Assembly (NCBI GenBank): GCA_026119855.1
Contig: JAOWBW010001628.1
Coordinates: 62,001-126,000 of the forward strand
Direction of reading: 5' to 3'
Origin: Campanula takesimana
Taxonomy: Eukaryota; Streptophyta; Magnoliopsida; Asterales; Campanulaceae
Length of the DNA: 64,000 nt
Shown: positions 19,301 through 28,304 of the stretch, one piece after another
How the letters are laid out: each line of letters begins with the position of its first letter
Numbering within the stretch: position 1 is the first letter of the stretch
Translations under genes and position numbers: made by a program
The notes under the pieces: generated by a model
The model's database searches: none
The model's input: only the letters and a program-made list of their open reading frames with translations
What the model was told of the DNA's origin: nothing

Positions 19301-21438
19301 ATAAAAAGATTTAGTTTTGGACTTTGACAGTTTAACTCAGTAATTAGATTAGTTGAGGTAATTGCAAAGATTTTAAAAAGAAATGTTGCCATACATTTTA
19401 GTGATATGCGAAGGATTTAAAGAAATAGTGTACTAAATATTTAGTGATGATTGATAATAATTTAAACAAATATTGCGGCAATATTAAAGTGATAATTGCA
19501 AATAATGCAAAAACTATTTTGAAAGAAAAGGCCTAAACTTGGACCAAATTTACAGGTTTCGGAAAAAGCGAAAGCAAGAGTCTCATGAATAATTTGCGGG
19601 GCTTATTTATGCATTTTTCTCTTCTGCTGCAAACTTTTAAACAAGAGCGTAAGTCTTAAAAGAATGTAAATCTCACGTTGGCTATAAATTACAAGCATTT
19701 CAGTTTTGGTTGTCCCGTTCATTGTTACAATATCTCAAAATTGTAACTTTATAATACTTTGTAAATAATGGGGCCCACTTGTCATACTCACAACAGCTAC
19801 CCACTTACTATTACCCCACTTATTCTCTCCTACCCCACTATCCACACTCGCAACACCTTAGTATTAAACACTTTTTCTTACTCCCTATTCCCTCCCCTTT
19901 TGTTGTATGTTAAGTTGGGACGGAGGGAGTATATAAGAACTTTTGCATTTTGTCAGTACCTTCTTTCTCAAAGCAGCATAAGAGTATCAAATCTGAAGGA
20001 ATAATAATGCATTAAGAGATATTTGTGCTTGTAAATCACGTGGTTTTCCTTCCGATGTTAAAAGTTGTCAAGAGGCAAGTTGTCAGCTTGTAGTAGTAGA
20101 TGTTAGAAATGGAATTGCTCGCGTTCTATAGGATAATAGTTGACTGTAATCGTGTGGATTGAGCATTAGTGGATGTTCATGAAATTCACTCGCCATTATT
20201 AGATGTTAAATCATGTGATTCACTCCGATTTTCCTGCTGTTTTCTACTTGATCAACGAATAGAGACGCAACTAAATTAATTCTTCATTCAAAATGAAATA
20301 TGTAGGTACAATCAGGGGGTGTCACCTGATGTGAGTGACCTTAATTACCCTTCCGAAGCCTCAGGAAGCATTAGGGGTCTGGGGTTGGACTCTAATATAG
20401 ACAGTGGATGGCATCTGATACCATCCCAAGCTCCTCCATCAAGCTCCGTGTCGAAACCAAAAAATGATTCTTATTTTCAGGGAAACTCCTCCCAGCTGTC
20501 CTTGCCCCAATCTTATGAGCCCATAATTGACGCTTCTTCAGCTGCTATGTCAAAGCAAAGACAGCAACGTTGCTTCTTTGGCAACGAGGCCAGCTCAGCA
20601 GAGCCTGTGAAACAAGAGCAATGTAATCATATGCGTCCATTCTTTGATGAGTGGCCTAAAACTAGAGACTCGTGGTCTGATCTTGATGATGAGAATAAGA
20701 ATGCGTTTTCCACTACTCAGTTATCAATCTCCATTCCAATGGCCTCTGAATTTTCTTCGAGGAGTGACTGTTCCCCAAATGGTGAGCTGGATTTGTATTA
20801 CTTGAGACCAAATCTGCTATACCACTTTTGTGTACCATAATCGATCCGACGGTTATAAATTATTTGGGTTGACTTCGTGATGTTGTTATGAATGATGTAA
20901 AGCCATTGGATCATTAGTGGTACAGAATGTGGTACAGCAGACTTGGTGCCTCTACTTTGTCTTTATTGTTTTCATTATGTTAACCTCTTGGCATTGTTGA
21001 GTCAGTCGACCCCCTTGACTTGTGGTGAATTTCATTTTAATACCTCTAAATTTTAGAAAAAGCCACTAAAATTATTGTTGTTGTTGTTGTTTTTTTTTTT
21101 TTTTTTTTTTTTTGTCTATTTCAACCCTCTTTATTTTTATTTTGGTAATTTTGTTCAACGATATCATTTTGACCCTCTTTTATTCCAATTCTTGATGATA
21201 AGCATAATTTTCCCCCGAGCAATCTTGATCCTCATTTACTCCAAATTTTTTTAATGATGAAGTATAGTTTTTTTCCCAAACAATCTTGACAACCCTCTTA
21301 AAAATTTCTGGGTTCACCACTGGTCAAAGGTTCACTACTGATCCACCTCATGAAGGTTATCTAAATTGTTTATTTAAAGGTTTTGAGCATTATTTCTACC
21401 TTTCTTATATGTTGTTGTTACCATTTGCAGATGCTTGA
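8714..21438 (+). CDS. GRF: Growth-regulating factor (GRF1-4 type) transcription factor
   Basis: Four exons: 8714-8945, 12496-12844, 20306-20781 and 21431-21438. All introns are GT-AG and the phases match. They join into 1065 nt (354 residues). An alanine/glycine-rich start leads into the QLQ domain (about 27-62), which in this family binds GIF coactivators. The WRC domain (about 85-127) has the C3H zinc residues C95, C105, C116 and H119 and a basic stretch for DNA binding and nuclear import. An FFD motif (306-308) and a TQL motif (331-333) near the C-terminus point to the GRF1-4 branch. GRFs promote cell proliferation in leaves and other organs. A miR396 site is in exon 2. Intron 2 (7.5 kb) is inflated by transposons. 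Residues 45-52 of QLQ look frame-shifted between two compensating indels. The eight-base last exon (ending Asp-Ala-stop) is the least certain part. Confidence 0.92.
9071..10136. mobile_element. MITE in GRF intron 1, interrupted by a Helitron
   Basis: Left end TACTCCCTCCGTTCCTTAT with TTTGACGTTTT just inside. The right end, AACGTCAA then TTATAAACGAACGGAGGGAGTA, is its inverse once the Helitron (9735-10114) is removed. Confidence 0.85.
9735..10114 (+). mobile_element. Non-autonomous Helitron (380 bp)
   Basis: Starts TCTATACTAC directly after an A and ends CTAG directly before a T, the Helitron A|T target. A hairpin CGTGCC-AGT-GGCACG lies about 10 bp before the CTAG end. No Rep/helicase coding. 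It is inserted inside the right TIR of the MITE at 9071-10136, whose halves rejoin exactly. Confidence 0.9.
10242..10524. mobile_element. MITE in GRF intron 1
   Basis: Inverted ends TACTACCTCTGTCCCTAAAT and ATTTAGGGACAGAGGGAGTA, with TGAGT/ACTCA arms. A TA microsatellite occupies about 10312-10358 in its interior. Confidence 0.88.
10952..11243. mobile_element. MITE in GRF intron 1
   Basis: Ends TACTCCCTCCGTCCCAGC and its inverse GCTAGGACGGAGGGAGTA. The interior has CCCCACTCATTCTCTCTC repeated twice. It is related to the next MITE but with the interior in the opposite orientation. Confidence 0.9.
11276..11560. mobile_element. MITE in GRF intron 1, inverted relative of neighbour
   Basis: Ends TACTCCCTCCGTCCCACC and GGTGGGACGGAGGGAGTA, with CTCACTTGAAAC / CTCAAGTGAGG arms. 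The interior carries GAAAATGAAGAGAGAGAATG twice, the complement of the motif in 10952-11243. Only 32 bp separate the two. Confidence 0.9.
11561..12495 (+). other. Rest of GRF intron 1, no further gene
   Basis: No coding region was recognised. It ends in a T-rich tract and TTTTTCTTCAATCAG, the acceptor of exon 2. CAGTCACTCTCAACCCT is repeated in tandem near 12354-12400. Confidence 0.6.
12496..12844 (+). CDS. GRF: GRF exon 2 (WRC domain, miR396 site)
   Basis: Encodes residues 78-193 plus two bases; acceptor ATCAG|TG and donor ACAG|GTATTT. It contains GYCSYYGKKFDPEPGRCRRT, the C-X9-C-X10-C-X2-H zinc motif and the basic RGRNRSRKP stretch. The joins to exons 1 and 3 keep the frame: T|TG gives Leu before Gly-Tyr-Cys, and AG|G gives Arg before Tyr-Asn-Gln. 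Confidence 0.95.
12639..12659 (+). promoter_or_regulatory. miR396 target site
   Basis: The 21 bases begin CGTTCAAGAAAG and end CCTGTGGAA, the conserved miR396-complementary sequence at the end of the WRC domain in GRF genes, coding for RSRKPVE. The transcript is expected to be cleaved by miR396 in maturing tissue. Confidence 0.93.
12958..13227. mobile_element. MITE just after GRF exon 2
   Basis: Inverted arms: GGAAAGATAGTCACATTTGA on the left and its near complement on the right, ending GACAGAGGGAGTA. GTTTGGTCAAAGTTCAC is inverted inside. The outermost left end (TTGGTTCTCCCCGTCC) is diverged. Confidence 0.8.
13228..14550 (+). other. GRF intron 2, unremarkable part
   Basis: AT-rich intron DNA with no conserved ORF, RNA gene or clear repeat boundary that I could support. 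Confidence 0.6.
14554..14634 (+). repeat. tRNA-like sequence at foldback edge
   Basis: GTAAGTGGTTAAGC (A-box-like) and GTTCGAATCC (perfect B box, 14616-14625). It is the relative of 18587-18660 and shares the flanking GCAGAAGCATAAAAT. Better read as a SINE or tRNA relic than as a working tRNA. Confidence 0.5.
14640..15790. repeat. Foldback element with sub-repeat arms, interrupted by a MITE
   Basis: The left part is a run of degenerate copies of CTTCTAGGCTTAATTAGCAT with AAGTTTGGGCTT. The inner segments, ATTATTTAAACCC and the ATTAAAATAATTAAGATAAT to the right of the MITE, are inverted relatives. The centre (GGCGTAGACTA | ACAATGCCATTTGGGG) is split by the MITE 15136-15666. Paralogue at 18660-19550. 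Confidence 0.6.
15136..15666. mobile_element. Complete GGCTCCGTTTGTTT-ended MITE
   Basis: Left end GGCTCCGTTTGTTTGGGGGA and inverse right end ending AAACAAACGGAGCC. TA is on both sides as target duplication. Inside are many TTTTCCGGAAAA motifs and a G-rich centre. The unoccupied paralogous site at 3838-3850 and 19262-19275 supports the boundaries. Confidence 0.88.
15836..16385. mobile_element. TIR element with nested MITE (copy B)
   Basis: Same structure as 411-964. Arms contain GCTGGGAAGGGGAGGACT and its inverse. The nested Stowaway-like MITE is 15895-16154. Confidence 0.75.
15895..16154. mobile_element. Stowaway-like MITE (copy B)
   Basis: Ends TACTCCTTCCATCCCACC and GGTGGGA-like inverse ending GGACGGAGGGAGTA. 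Inserted in the left arm of 15836-16385. Confidence 0.8.
17204..17379 (-). mobile_element. Au-type SINE (copy B)
   Basis: Same insertion as 1781-1956, with the same long target duplication (AATAACATTAAAGTGATA on both sides). A-box and B-box regions are readable on the minus strand. It lies antisense within GRF intron 2. Confidence 0.92.
17840..18345 (+). mobile_element. TRIM in GRF intron 2 (copy B)
   Basis: LTR-like direct repeats 17840-18034 and 18145-18345. Primer-binding-like TGGTACCAGAACGG follows the first. AAGTGGGGGA (purine tract) precedes the second. No coding sequence. Confidence 0.87.
18587..18660 (+). repeat. tRNA-like sequence (copy B)
   Basis: TGCCTAAGTGGTTGAGC and GTTCAAATCC at tRNA-like spacing, ending GGTTGGCA, which can pair with the start. 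Followed by a T run. Relic status likely. Confidence 0.5.
18660..19550. repeat. Foldback element with sub-repeat arms (copy B)
   Basis: Inverted arms around a centre near 19265 (GGCGTAGACTAGCGACAACA). The outer left arm has repeated ATTAGTATCAAATTTGG / CTTCTAGGCTTAATTGGG units. The right arm has the inverse of the TTAGTGATA-rich inner part. Non-coding. Confidence 0.6.
19697..19933. mobile_element. Degenerate MITE before GRF exon 3
   Basis: The right end GGGACGGAGGGAGTATA is clear and the left is eroded. It lies about 370 bp upstream of exon 3. Confidence 0.55.
20306..20781 (+). CDS. GRF: GRF exon 3 (C-terminal region)
   Basis: Residues 194-352, plus one base of codon 353. The acceptor is TATGTAG; the donor G|GTGAGC has a phase that joins to GAT-GCT-TGA after TTTGCAG at 21430. 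Serine-rich; contains FFDEWPKTRDSW and STTQLSISIPMA. Read-through past the donor gives a stop at 20840, so an intron-retained form would end in an alternative 20-residue tail. Confidence 0.92.
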
Positions 21439-22230
21439 GACAAAGCGGACTGACTACTCATTAAGTTGTTAAGGAGGAGGAAGCAGCCTACAGTTCCACC
21501 TTGCGCTTGTAAGAGTCCTTAAAATTATGCACAACTTGTTTGTTGATGGAACCTTAAATTACACGGTTCTTGTGGTTCCTTGACCATTTTCTGGTCTTAG
21601 TTATTGACCAATGAATGTGTTTTCAACTCTTTCCGTCATTTTTTGTTTTTGTTTTCCTCCAGAATAAAATGTATTATACGGCTTTTATTGTCATCTTTTA
21701 GCTATGGCAAGGCCATGCTAGACGCCTAGACGAGCATGTTATCAAACTATTCGCTGTTGACTTCTTGAAACATGTCTTCTTTTTTTCTTTCACGCGCTGC
21801 TTATTTATGTTCGTGGGTTCTCTTTTCATATTGCGCATAGTCGGAAGGAAGTTGAAACTTTTCGTTTCGTATCCTCTTGTCAGACTTGTAATTGTAGAGA
21901 ATACTGTGTATTTTACTCAGAACCATTTTGGCCCTGCAATTCTAAGCACCATTTTTGGTCCTGTTCATTTTCGTGTTAAAAAAAAAAAGAAAAAGAAATC
22001 GTGCCTAGTTTATTTATCTAAGTAATCTGCCAGTAAATTGTTGGATGAAGCCTACTAGCCCGAGTAATGCTCTGCCATTATTTACGGTAAAAACTAAGTC
22101 AAACTGATACTCCATTCTATATTGCACAGAAAGTGTCACTGGGAATTAAGAAAAAAAAAAATACTCCCCCGTCTATAGCTGCTTTATTACTTAAAATGGG
22201 CTATGAGACCCACTTATCATTCTCACAAAA
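21431..22230 (+). other. GRF last exon and probable 3' UTR
   Basis: CCATTTGCAG precedes the short coding end (21431-21438). After it no conserved ORF is seen. AATAAA at 21663-21668 is a possible polyadenylation signal. A remnant MITE end (ATACTCCCCCGTC, about 22161) closes the stretch. Confidence 0.5.
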
Positions 22231-22235
22231 AAATC

Positions 22236-22451
22236 ACCCTCCCAATCGAACCCTGATGTTTTTTTTTCGCTAGATCAGACCTTGATGGGAAAAATACTCG
22301 CCAGATAGGGCATTTTTGACGGAATTCGTTAAAAACTTAGTTAAAAAGCATGTGTCATGCACATGACTAACAGAATTGGTTAGTTTGAAGTTGAAATTTC
22401 TTTCAATGGGCTTAATGAAAATTCCAAATTTAGTAGGGCTGAAAGCAAAAC

Positions 22452-22498
<47 letters not shown>

Positions 22499-23611
22499 GA
22501 AAAAATTAAAATCCATCTTCTTCCCCAAAACCCCATCCACCATCTCCCATAAGCTCCTTTCCTTTCAAATCCTCACCTTCATATTCTACCCCACTCCAAA
22601 ACTGGGTGCCAAACAACCAATTTTGGAAACCCTTTATTTTAAGAACTGTAATATCACCAGAATACTCACTTATAGGGGGAGATCTAAGTGTAGGTCTGTT
22701 CTCAGTTACATGTATCTCGCTGAAAATCAGCTTTCCGGGCAGATTTTCGACTTGTCCAGCTTCAATATTTGCTCCGGTTGAACTCGCTTAATCTGTCGCA
22801 CAATTTGTTCGAGTTTGCTGTTGGGAATGATTCTTCTAAGAAGATGATGTATTTGAGTAATTTGCAGCTCCTTGATCTTTCCTACAACAGAATTACCGGC
22901 GATAAACAGGTTCAATGGGTGTTATCTAATGGCTACTCTTGGCTGAACTACTTGTCGTTGAAGGGTAATAAGGTCGCCGGAGCTTTGCCGGCGTTTGATT
23001 GTCCCAGCTTGGAGTATATGGACCTCTCTGCTAACAATTTCTCAACTGGGTTTCCTCAGTTTACCGATTGCACTCATCTCCAGCAACTCGATTTCTCGTC
23101 CAACAAGTTTTCCGGCGACGTCGGCGCTTCTCTCAAGGGGTTAACAGTCTCACGTTGTTTGAATGTTTATGGTGGGGTTGTGGGTGATGACAATGGTGGT
23201 TGTGAAGGTGATGGTGTTGGTGAAGGGGTGGAAGTGGAGGGCCGTGGATGGCAATGGAGGTCTAGGGTGGCAGCTGGTGGTTATGGAGGTTGGAGATGTG
23301 GATGGGGTTTTGGGGAGAATATGATTTTTTCTTTTTTCTTTTTTTTTGAAATTATAAATGTTTTGATATTCAGCCCTATTAAATTTGGACTTTTCATTAA
23401 GCTCCTTGAAATAAATTTCAACTTCAAACTAACCAATTCAGTTAATCATGTGCATGGCACATGCTTTTTAACTGAGTTTTTAACGAATTCCGTCAAAAAG
23501 ACCCTATTTGGCGAGTATTTATCACATCAGGTCTGATCTGGCGGAAAAAAAACATCAGGGTTCGATTGGGAAAGTGATATATCACTTTAGGGTCTAAATT
23601 GTCATTAACCC
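22236..23611 (+). mobile_element. Pack-MULE-like element carrying BRI1-like LRR DNA
   Basis: Long inverted ends: 22236-22450 and about 23365-23611 share GACGGAATTCGTTAAAAAC, the CATGTG..CACATG block, and AAACATCAGGGTTCGATTGG inverted. The right terminus ends GTCATTAACC, identical to that of the element at 41178-42844. The left outermost ~50 bp are replaced by a MITE remnant. Captured gene DNA lies between the TIRs. No transposase. Target duplication not recoverable because of the left truncation. Confidence 0.8.
22676..23160 (+). pseudogene. Captured BRI1-like leucine-rich-repeat fragment
   Basis: Encodes consecutive LRRs, with LNSLNLSHNLFEF, LQLLDLSYNRITG, LNYLSLKGNKVAGALP, LEYMDLSANNFSTGFP and LQQLDFSSNKFSGDVG. 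Pattern and order resemble the early extracellular repeats of the brassinosteroid receptor BRI1 and its relatives. No signal peptide, island domain, membrane segment or kinase is present. Near 22772 one base is missing (CCGGTTGAAC), so the upstream LRR reading frame is separated from the rest. It is flanked by TIRs, so it is a transduplicated fragment, not a receptor gene. Confidence 0.8.
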
Positions 23612-23869
23612 TTTTTTATACTCATAAGTCATAACATATACTCCCTCCGTCCCATAGACAAATTTCCATTTTGGGCGTCCCATTGATAAGCTACAATTTC
23701 CTAAAATGGTAAAGAATCTTTACTATTCCTCCCACTCATTCTCTCTCTTACTTTACTTTTATACTCACAACACCAATCAACCATTGAACCTACTATTCTC
23801 TACCCTACTTTCTCTCTCATACTTTATTTTTCACACTCACAACAACTACCCACTGCTATTCATCTCTTA

Positions 23870-24101
23870 TACTCCCTCCGACCCAATTTAAAGTTCCTAG
23901 TTTGACTTTGCACGGAGATTAAGAAAAAGTAAATGTTGTGAGTATGAAAAGTAAAGTGAGAGAGAAAGTGGGTAGGGATTTTTTGTTGTGAGAATGACAA
24001 ATGGGTCCCACTTTCTATTTTAGGTAATAAAACAAAGTAAGAACTTTAAATTGGGACAAAATAAAAAGGAATTTAAGAACCTTAAAGCGGGACAGGGAGT
24101 A
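23870..24101. mobile_element. MITE nested in MITE, flanked by a 49-bp duplication
   Basis: Ends TACTCCCTCCGACCCAATTT and AAAGCGGGACAGGGAGTA. The 49 bp before it (23821-23869) recur after it (24101-24149) with two mismatches (GC to AT), far longer than the TA duplication usual for such elements. Confidence 0.85.
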
Positions 24102-24164
24102 CTTTATTTTTCACACTCACAACAACTACCCACTATTATTCATCTCTTAATTCGCGCGCACAAC

Positions 24165-24649
24165 TAGGGATGGCAACGGGGCGGGTTCGGGGCGGGTTTC
24201 TCCAAAACCGAACCCGACCCTAACCTCAAATAGAGTGACCCGAACCCGACCCGACCCGAAGTCAATGAAACCCGAACCCGACCCGACCCGACCCGAGTGG
24301 CATAAAATCTAATTTTCCCATCCCATATTTGATTTTGCCTAATTTATGTTTAAGCTTAATTTGAATGAGTTATACAAATTAGTCTTAACTCATCAAAACC
24401 TCACTCACAAACAACTATAAAAATAAATTTAACAACACTTAATTTGACTTAGAAGGTCCTATATGAAAATAAAAATATATCACTTATACACTCGGGTCGG
24501 GTCGGGGCGGGGCGGGGCGGGGCGGGTCAGATTGTGATACCGAACCCGACCCGAACCCGTGCGGGTTTTAAAAACTGTGATCCTAACCCTACTTTTTCGG
24601 GGCGATCGCCCTCGGGTTCGGATCGGGTTCGGGCGAATTGCCATCCCTA
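24165..24649. mobile_element. hAT-like non-autonomous element, GC-rich
   Basis: TIRs TAGGGATGGCAA and its near inverse TTGCCATCCCTA. The 8-bp target duplication CGCACAAC is exact at 24157-24164 and 24650-24657, which fits the hAT superfamily. The interior has arrays of GGGCGGG and CCCGACCCGA. Confidence 0.93.
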
Positions 24650-24691
24650 CGCACAACCCATTTTGTCCACAATTATGGGACGGAAGGAGTA

Positions 24692-25718
24692 TTTTTTTTC
24701 TTAATTTCCATGTCAAGTCAATTTTTTTAATCCCGTTACCAAGTCAAATTAAGAACATTAAATTAAATTAGGATAGAGAGTACTCTCCATATATCCATGT
24801 TTAAGTTACAAAAAAAAAAACAAAAACATTTTGGCTGTGAGTTGTTTCAATATCCTTAAAATAGTAACATTATTACACTTTTAAATTTTAGAATTTAAAT
24901 TATCAGTACACTTGTCATATTCACAACAACTATCTATTCACTGGAGTATACTCTTACATGCTACGTATTCATAAAATTGTTGGAATTTGTGTGAGTTTAA
25001 TTCAGCATTGAAATAGAATGGAAAACTAAAGGTTTTTATATTATTGCACTAAAAAAAGGTATCATAAAGTCTCTGTTAGAACATTAATCTCTTTAGACTT
25101 GAAATCATATTCAAGTAGAAAATCAATTCTCATAATAGAATGAATAGAAGACATACAAGAAGCCATTGTAGGACAGTAATTCGGTCGAATTTACTTTTGA
25201 TTTCACCTCCTTAGCCTATTGCACATACGATACGATGGAGTGTGTATTTTTTTTTAAAGATGTAGAGTAAAAAGTGATGCCCTAATACCCCAAAACATTA
25301 ATAAATATAGGAAGGAGTCAGACGGTTATAACCATCGGTTAACGGTTTGATGCCCCGCCCCACCCATAAGAGGCAAATCATTTATTCTCTCAATGAAACT
25401 CGTTTCATACATGAGATCGTCTCACATAAATTTTTGTCAATTTTAAATACACAGTAGCAAATTTAAGTGTCCTTTAGGTTTTCACCGCTAGAATTCGCTA
25501 TTAGCAACTGCAAATTCAAGTTTCCATGGACTTAGATACATCTCATCAAATGAGTTAATTAGATTGTAGTGTTAACATTGCTATCAAATTCTCCCACAGC
25601 TCAAAAAACTAGTACTCTGCATATAATTCTTACACGATTGAGCCTCTTTGGCGCCAAATTTTTAGTCTCCAAGAGTTGAACACGACTCTTTTTTCATTCA
25701 GCACCTTCACCTACAAAA
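24692..25718. other. Intergenic, no supported feature
   Basis: AT-rich DNA. No coding sequence, RNA gene or bounded repeat was recognised. Confidence 0.5.
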
Positions 25719-25723
25719 GAGAT

Positions 25724-26688
25724 TGTTAGTGCAGACGGAGGTGTTACCTCAGATGTTGCCACTGACAGTCTAAGTGCTGTGACGAAAATAATTTGTAATT
25801 TGACATTTCTTTCTAATATAATTTTATACTAATGTCCTAATATTATTGTCTAGATGTTGGACCATATTTTCAGGTATAATAAAGTTGATTTATGGAGCTT
25901 AAAACATGGAGAAGAAATTAATGAAGAATTACTCATAAAAGCCGAGTAAATAAGGGAGTTACAAACATATTTAACATGTGTTAAATATGTTAAATATGGA
26001 GAAGACCAAGTCCAAGGTTTGTTGCTGATCAAATAGATGAAGTACAAGGCGTTGGAAGCAAAGAGTACAACAAGGTGAAGCTTAGACTTGGGCATGAAGT
26101 ATTCGGTTGAGAGAATCAAGGAAGGAAGACCAAGTCAAGCTTGTTTTGTGGAGATAAGGCTTGCACATGATCTCCACCCTCCTCACACGATCACAAACAG
26201 CCCAAGGCTGTTATTTGTGTAGCCTCCAAGTCTTGGTTGGCTATAAATAGATGCTTGGATGAAGATTGAAGATAAGCCAAATTTTACACACATCCATAGC
26301 ACAAAGAGCAAAGTACTTCTTGGCTCATTAGATCCTCCCTCCCATACACTCTTTTCCACACTCAAATACTTCGGGTTTGAGTGTGTTTTGGCTAGGATAG
26401 GATCATCGTACTTTGTTCTACTTTTGGTTCCATAGATCGTATATTGTACTAGCTATAGGGAACCTTTTGACTTTGTAATTAGTATTGATTATAAAGTTTT
26501 CGCCATTTAGGCATCTCAAGTTATATTTATATAACTTGAGAAAAATATATCTCTTGTGCTATTTTTCCGCTGCAAAACTCTTATATTTTCGGGTGTGTGT
26601 ATTCTGTCCGTCAGCGTGTGTTACCTGGGGTGTTACCTAACACTTGAGGTAACATATGTTCTCAGCAAGCCTTTGACAAACATTTTCA
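25724..26688 (+). repeat. 5' LTR of Copia element
   Basis: 965 bp, TG...CA. A TATA-like CTATAAATAGATG sits near 26241. Nearly identical to 31497-32465. Confidence 0.93.
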
Positions 26689-26740
26689 ATTGGCACCAGA
26701 GCCCGGTCACTTGACGTTACTAAGTGGTTCGGTCCTTTGT

Positions 26741-27420
26741 CATGGCTTTCGATCTCCAGGAGGGAGAACCTGATCAAACAAACATGTTTGTCACAATAAG
26801 TGACTCGGAGACTGAACATGTTACCACAGATGTTATACACACTGAGATAACATCTGAGACCACACCAGTCAGGTATAACAATTTCAGTTCATATAATGAT
26901 GTTTGTTTCGTGGTTTCCACTAACCTTGATGCAGGAAGTTCACAAGAGGATGAGCTGAGCAAAGATGAACTCATTGTTGGGTTAAAGAACCTTTATGAGG
27001 AGTTGCTCAAGGAATGGAAGAAAGAGAACAAAATGGTTAAAACTTTAACCAAGATGAATGATGGACTCAAGGCCTACTTGACTCGCTTGGAAGTTCAAGC
27101 ATCCAAGAGGGATGCCGAGCTAGAGAAAGTCAAGGCCAAATTGACTTTAGCCGAAATCACCTTAAAGAAAATCAACACCGGATCATCCAAATTGGATGAG
27201 ATTCTCAATTTGAGTAAGCCTCTCAAAGCAGGTATTGGTATCCGAGAATCATTAGATAAAATTATTTCTTCTTTGAGTTGTGATGAACATGAAATATGTT
27301 TTGTGAAAGAACGTGCTTTTGATCAAAATTCTTTCTCTAATAACTCTTCTGACAAAAGAAAAGTGTGTCAATACTGTCACACCTCTGGACATTTAAAAAT
27401 AAGTGTAATACTCTTTCAAA
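26741..27420 (+). pseudogene. Copia gag remnant with coiled coil and broken zinc knuckle
   Basis: The ORF starts MAFDLQEGEPDQTN. Residues about 80-170 are lysine/glutamate-rich with heptad-like leucines (coiled coil). Near its end CQYCHTSGH begins a CCHC knuckle, but a short A run (about 27396-27402) shifts the frame before the last cysteine. The usual Copia gag N-terminal domain is not recognisable, so the gene may be 5' reduced. Confidence 0.7.
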
Positions 27421-28282
27421 GAAACAGTCCAGTTATTCTGTGTTACCTGAAGTGTTACCCAGCACTCCAGATAACACATTCTGTCAGAAGGTCAAAAACA
27501 CAAAAAAGAAGACATGGAAACCTAAGTCTAAATTGAGATGCGATGTTGTTTACACTTCCTTAAAAAGAAATATTGAAGGATCATGGTACTTTGATAGTGG
27601 ATGTTCACATCACATGACATGAACAAAATTGTTTTTGAAAGACTATGAATCTTTTCAAGGAGGTAGTGTAACTTATGGTGGTGGAAGTAAAAGCAATATA
27701 ATAGGAAAAGGGACACTAAATGTGACTGGTTTTCCTGCCTTAAAAAATGTCTTACATGTAGATGGTCTTGTTGCTAATTTAATTAGTATTAGCCAACTTT
27801 GTGATGACAATTTAAAGGTAAAATTCAACAAAAATACTTGTGAAGTCTTTGATTATACTAACAATTGTGTGATGACAGGAATTAGATCAAGTGACAATTG
27901 TTATCTTGTTGAAGACAAACAGGTGTGCCATTTGGCAAAAATAGATGTCACTACATTGTGGCATCAAAAGTTTGGACATGCCAATTATCGAAACTTGAAG
28001 AGCATTTTCAAGTATGAGGCTGTCAAAGGAGTCCCTAAACTGAATCTTAATAACAAAATGGTTTGTGGAGACTGCCTTAAAAATGAGGAGACTCGTGTTA
28101 CCCAGTGTGCTGCCCAACACCAAGAGCAACACTTCGGGACAACACATTGTTTTCAGCTTTTGCACATGGACTTGATGAGTCCAATCGAGGTAGAAAGCCT
28201 GGGAGGTAAGAGATATATTTTTGTTATAGTTGATGATTTCTCTAGGTTTTCATGGGTATATTTCCTAAGAAAAAAAATCTGA
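27421..28282 (+). pseudogene. Copia protease, GAG-pre-integrase and integrase start (remnant)
   Basis: WYFDSGCSHHMT is the aspartic protease site, followed at once by an in-frame TGA (27620-27622). LWHQKFGHANYRNL and CGDCLKNEE form the zinc-binding pre-integrase domain. LHMDLMSPIEVESLGGKRY and VDDFSRFSWVYFL open the integrase core with the first catalytic Asp. The frame is lost in the A run near 28270. Confidence 0.88.
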
Positions 28283-28304
28283 AACTTTAGATAAATTTAA
28301 ACTC

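Larger units (their letters stand above)
15424..23421. repeat. Copy B of the near-identical 8-kb segment
   Basis: Partner of 1-7942 at an offset of about 15.4-15.5 kb. Here the segment is embedded in unique sequence on both sides and carries in-frame GRF exon 3. Compared with copy A it has fewer one-base deletions and a longer TA run (about 22455-22495). Confidence 0.93.
23639..24691. mobile_element. MITE hosting two further insertions
   Basis: Ends TACTCCCTCCGTCCCATAGA and ATTATGGGACGGAAGGAGTA, with ACAAATTTCC/TTGTCCAC arms. It is broken by a MITE (23870-24101) and a hAT-like element (24165-24649). A relative of its left half lies at 47002-47250. Confidence 0.85.

Noticed and set aside
24480..24716. 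Arginine/proline-rich ORF
   Set aside because: Translation of the GC-rich hAT element repeats.
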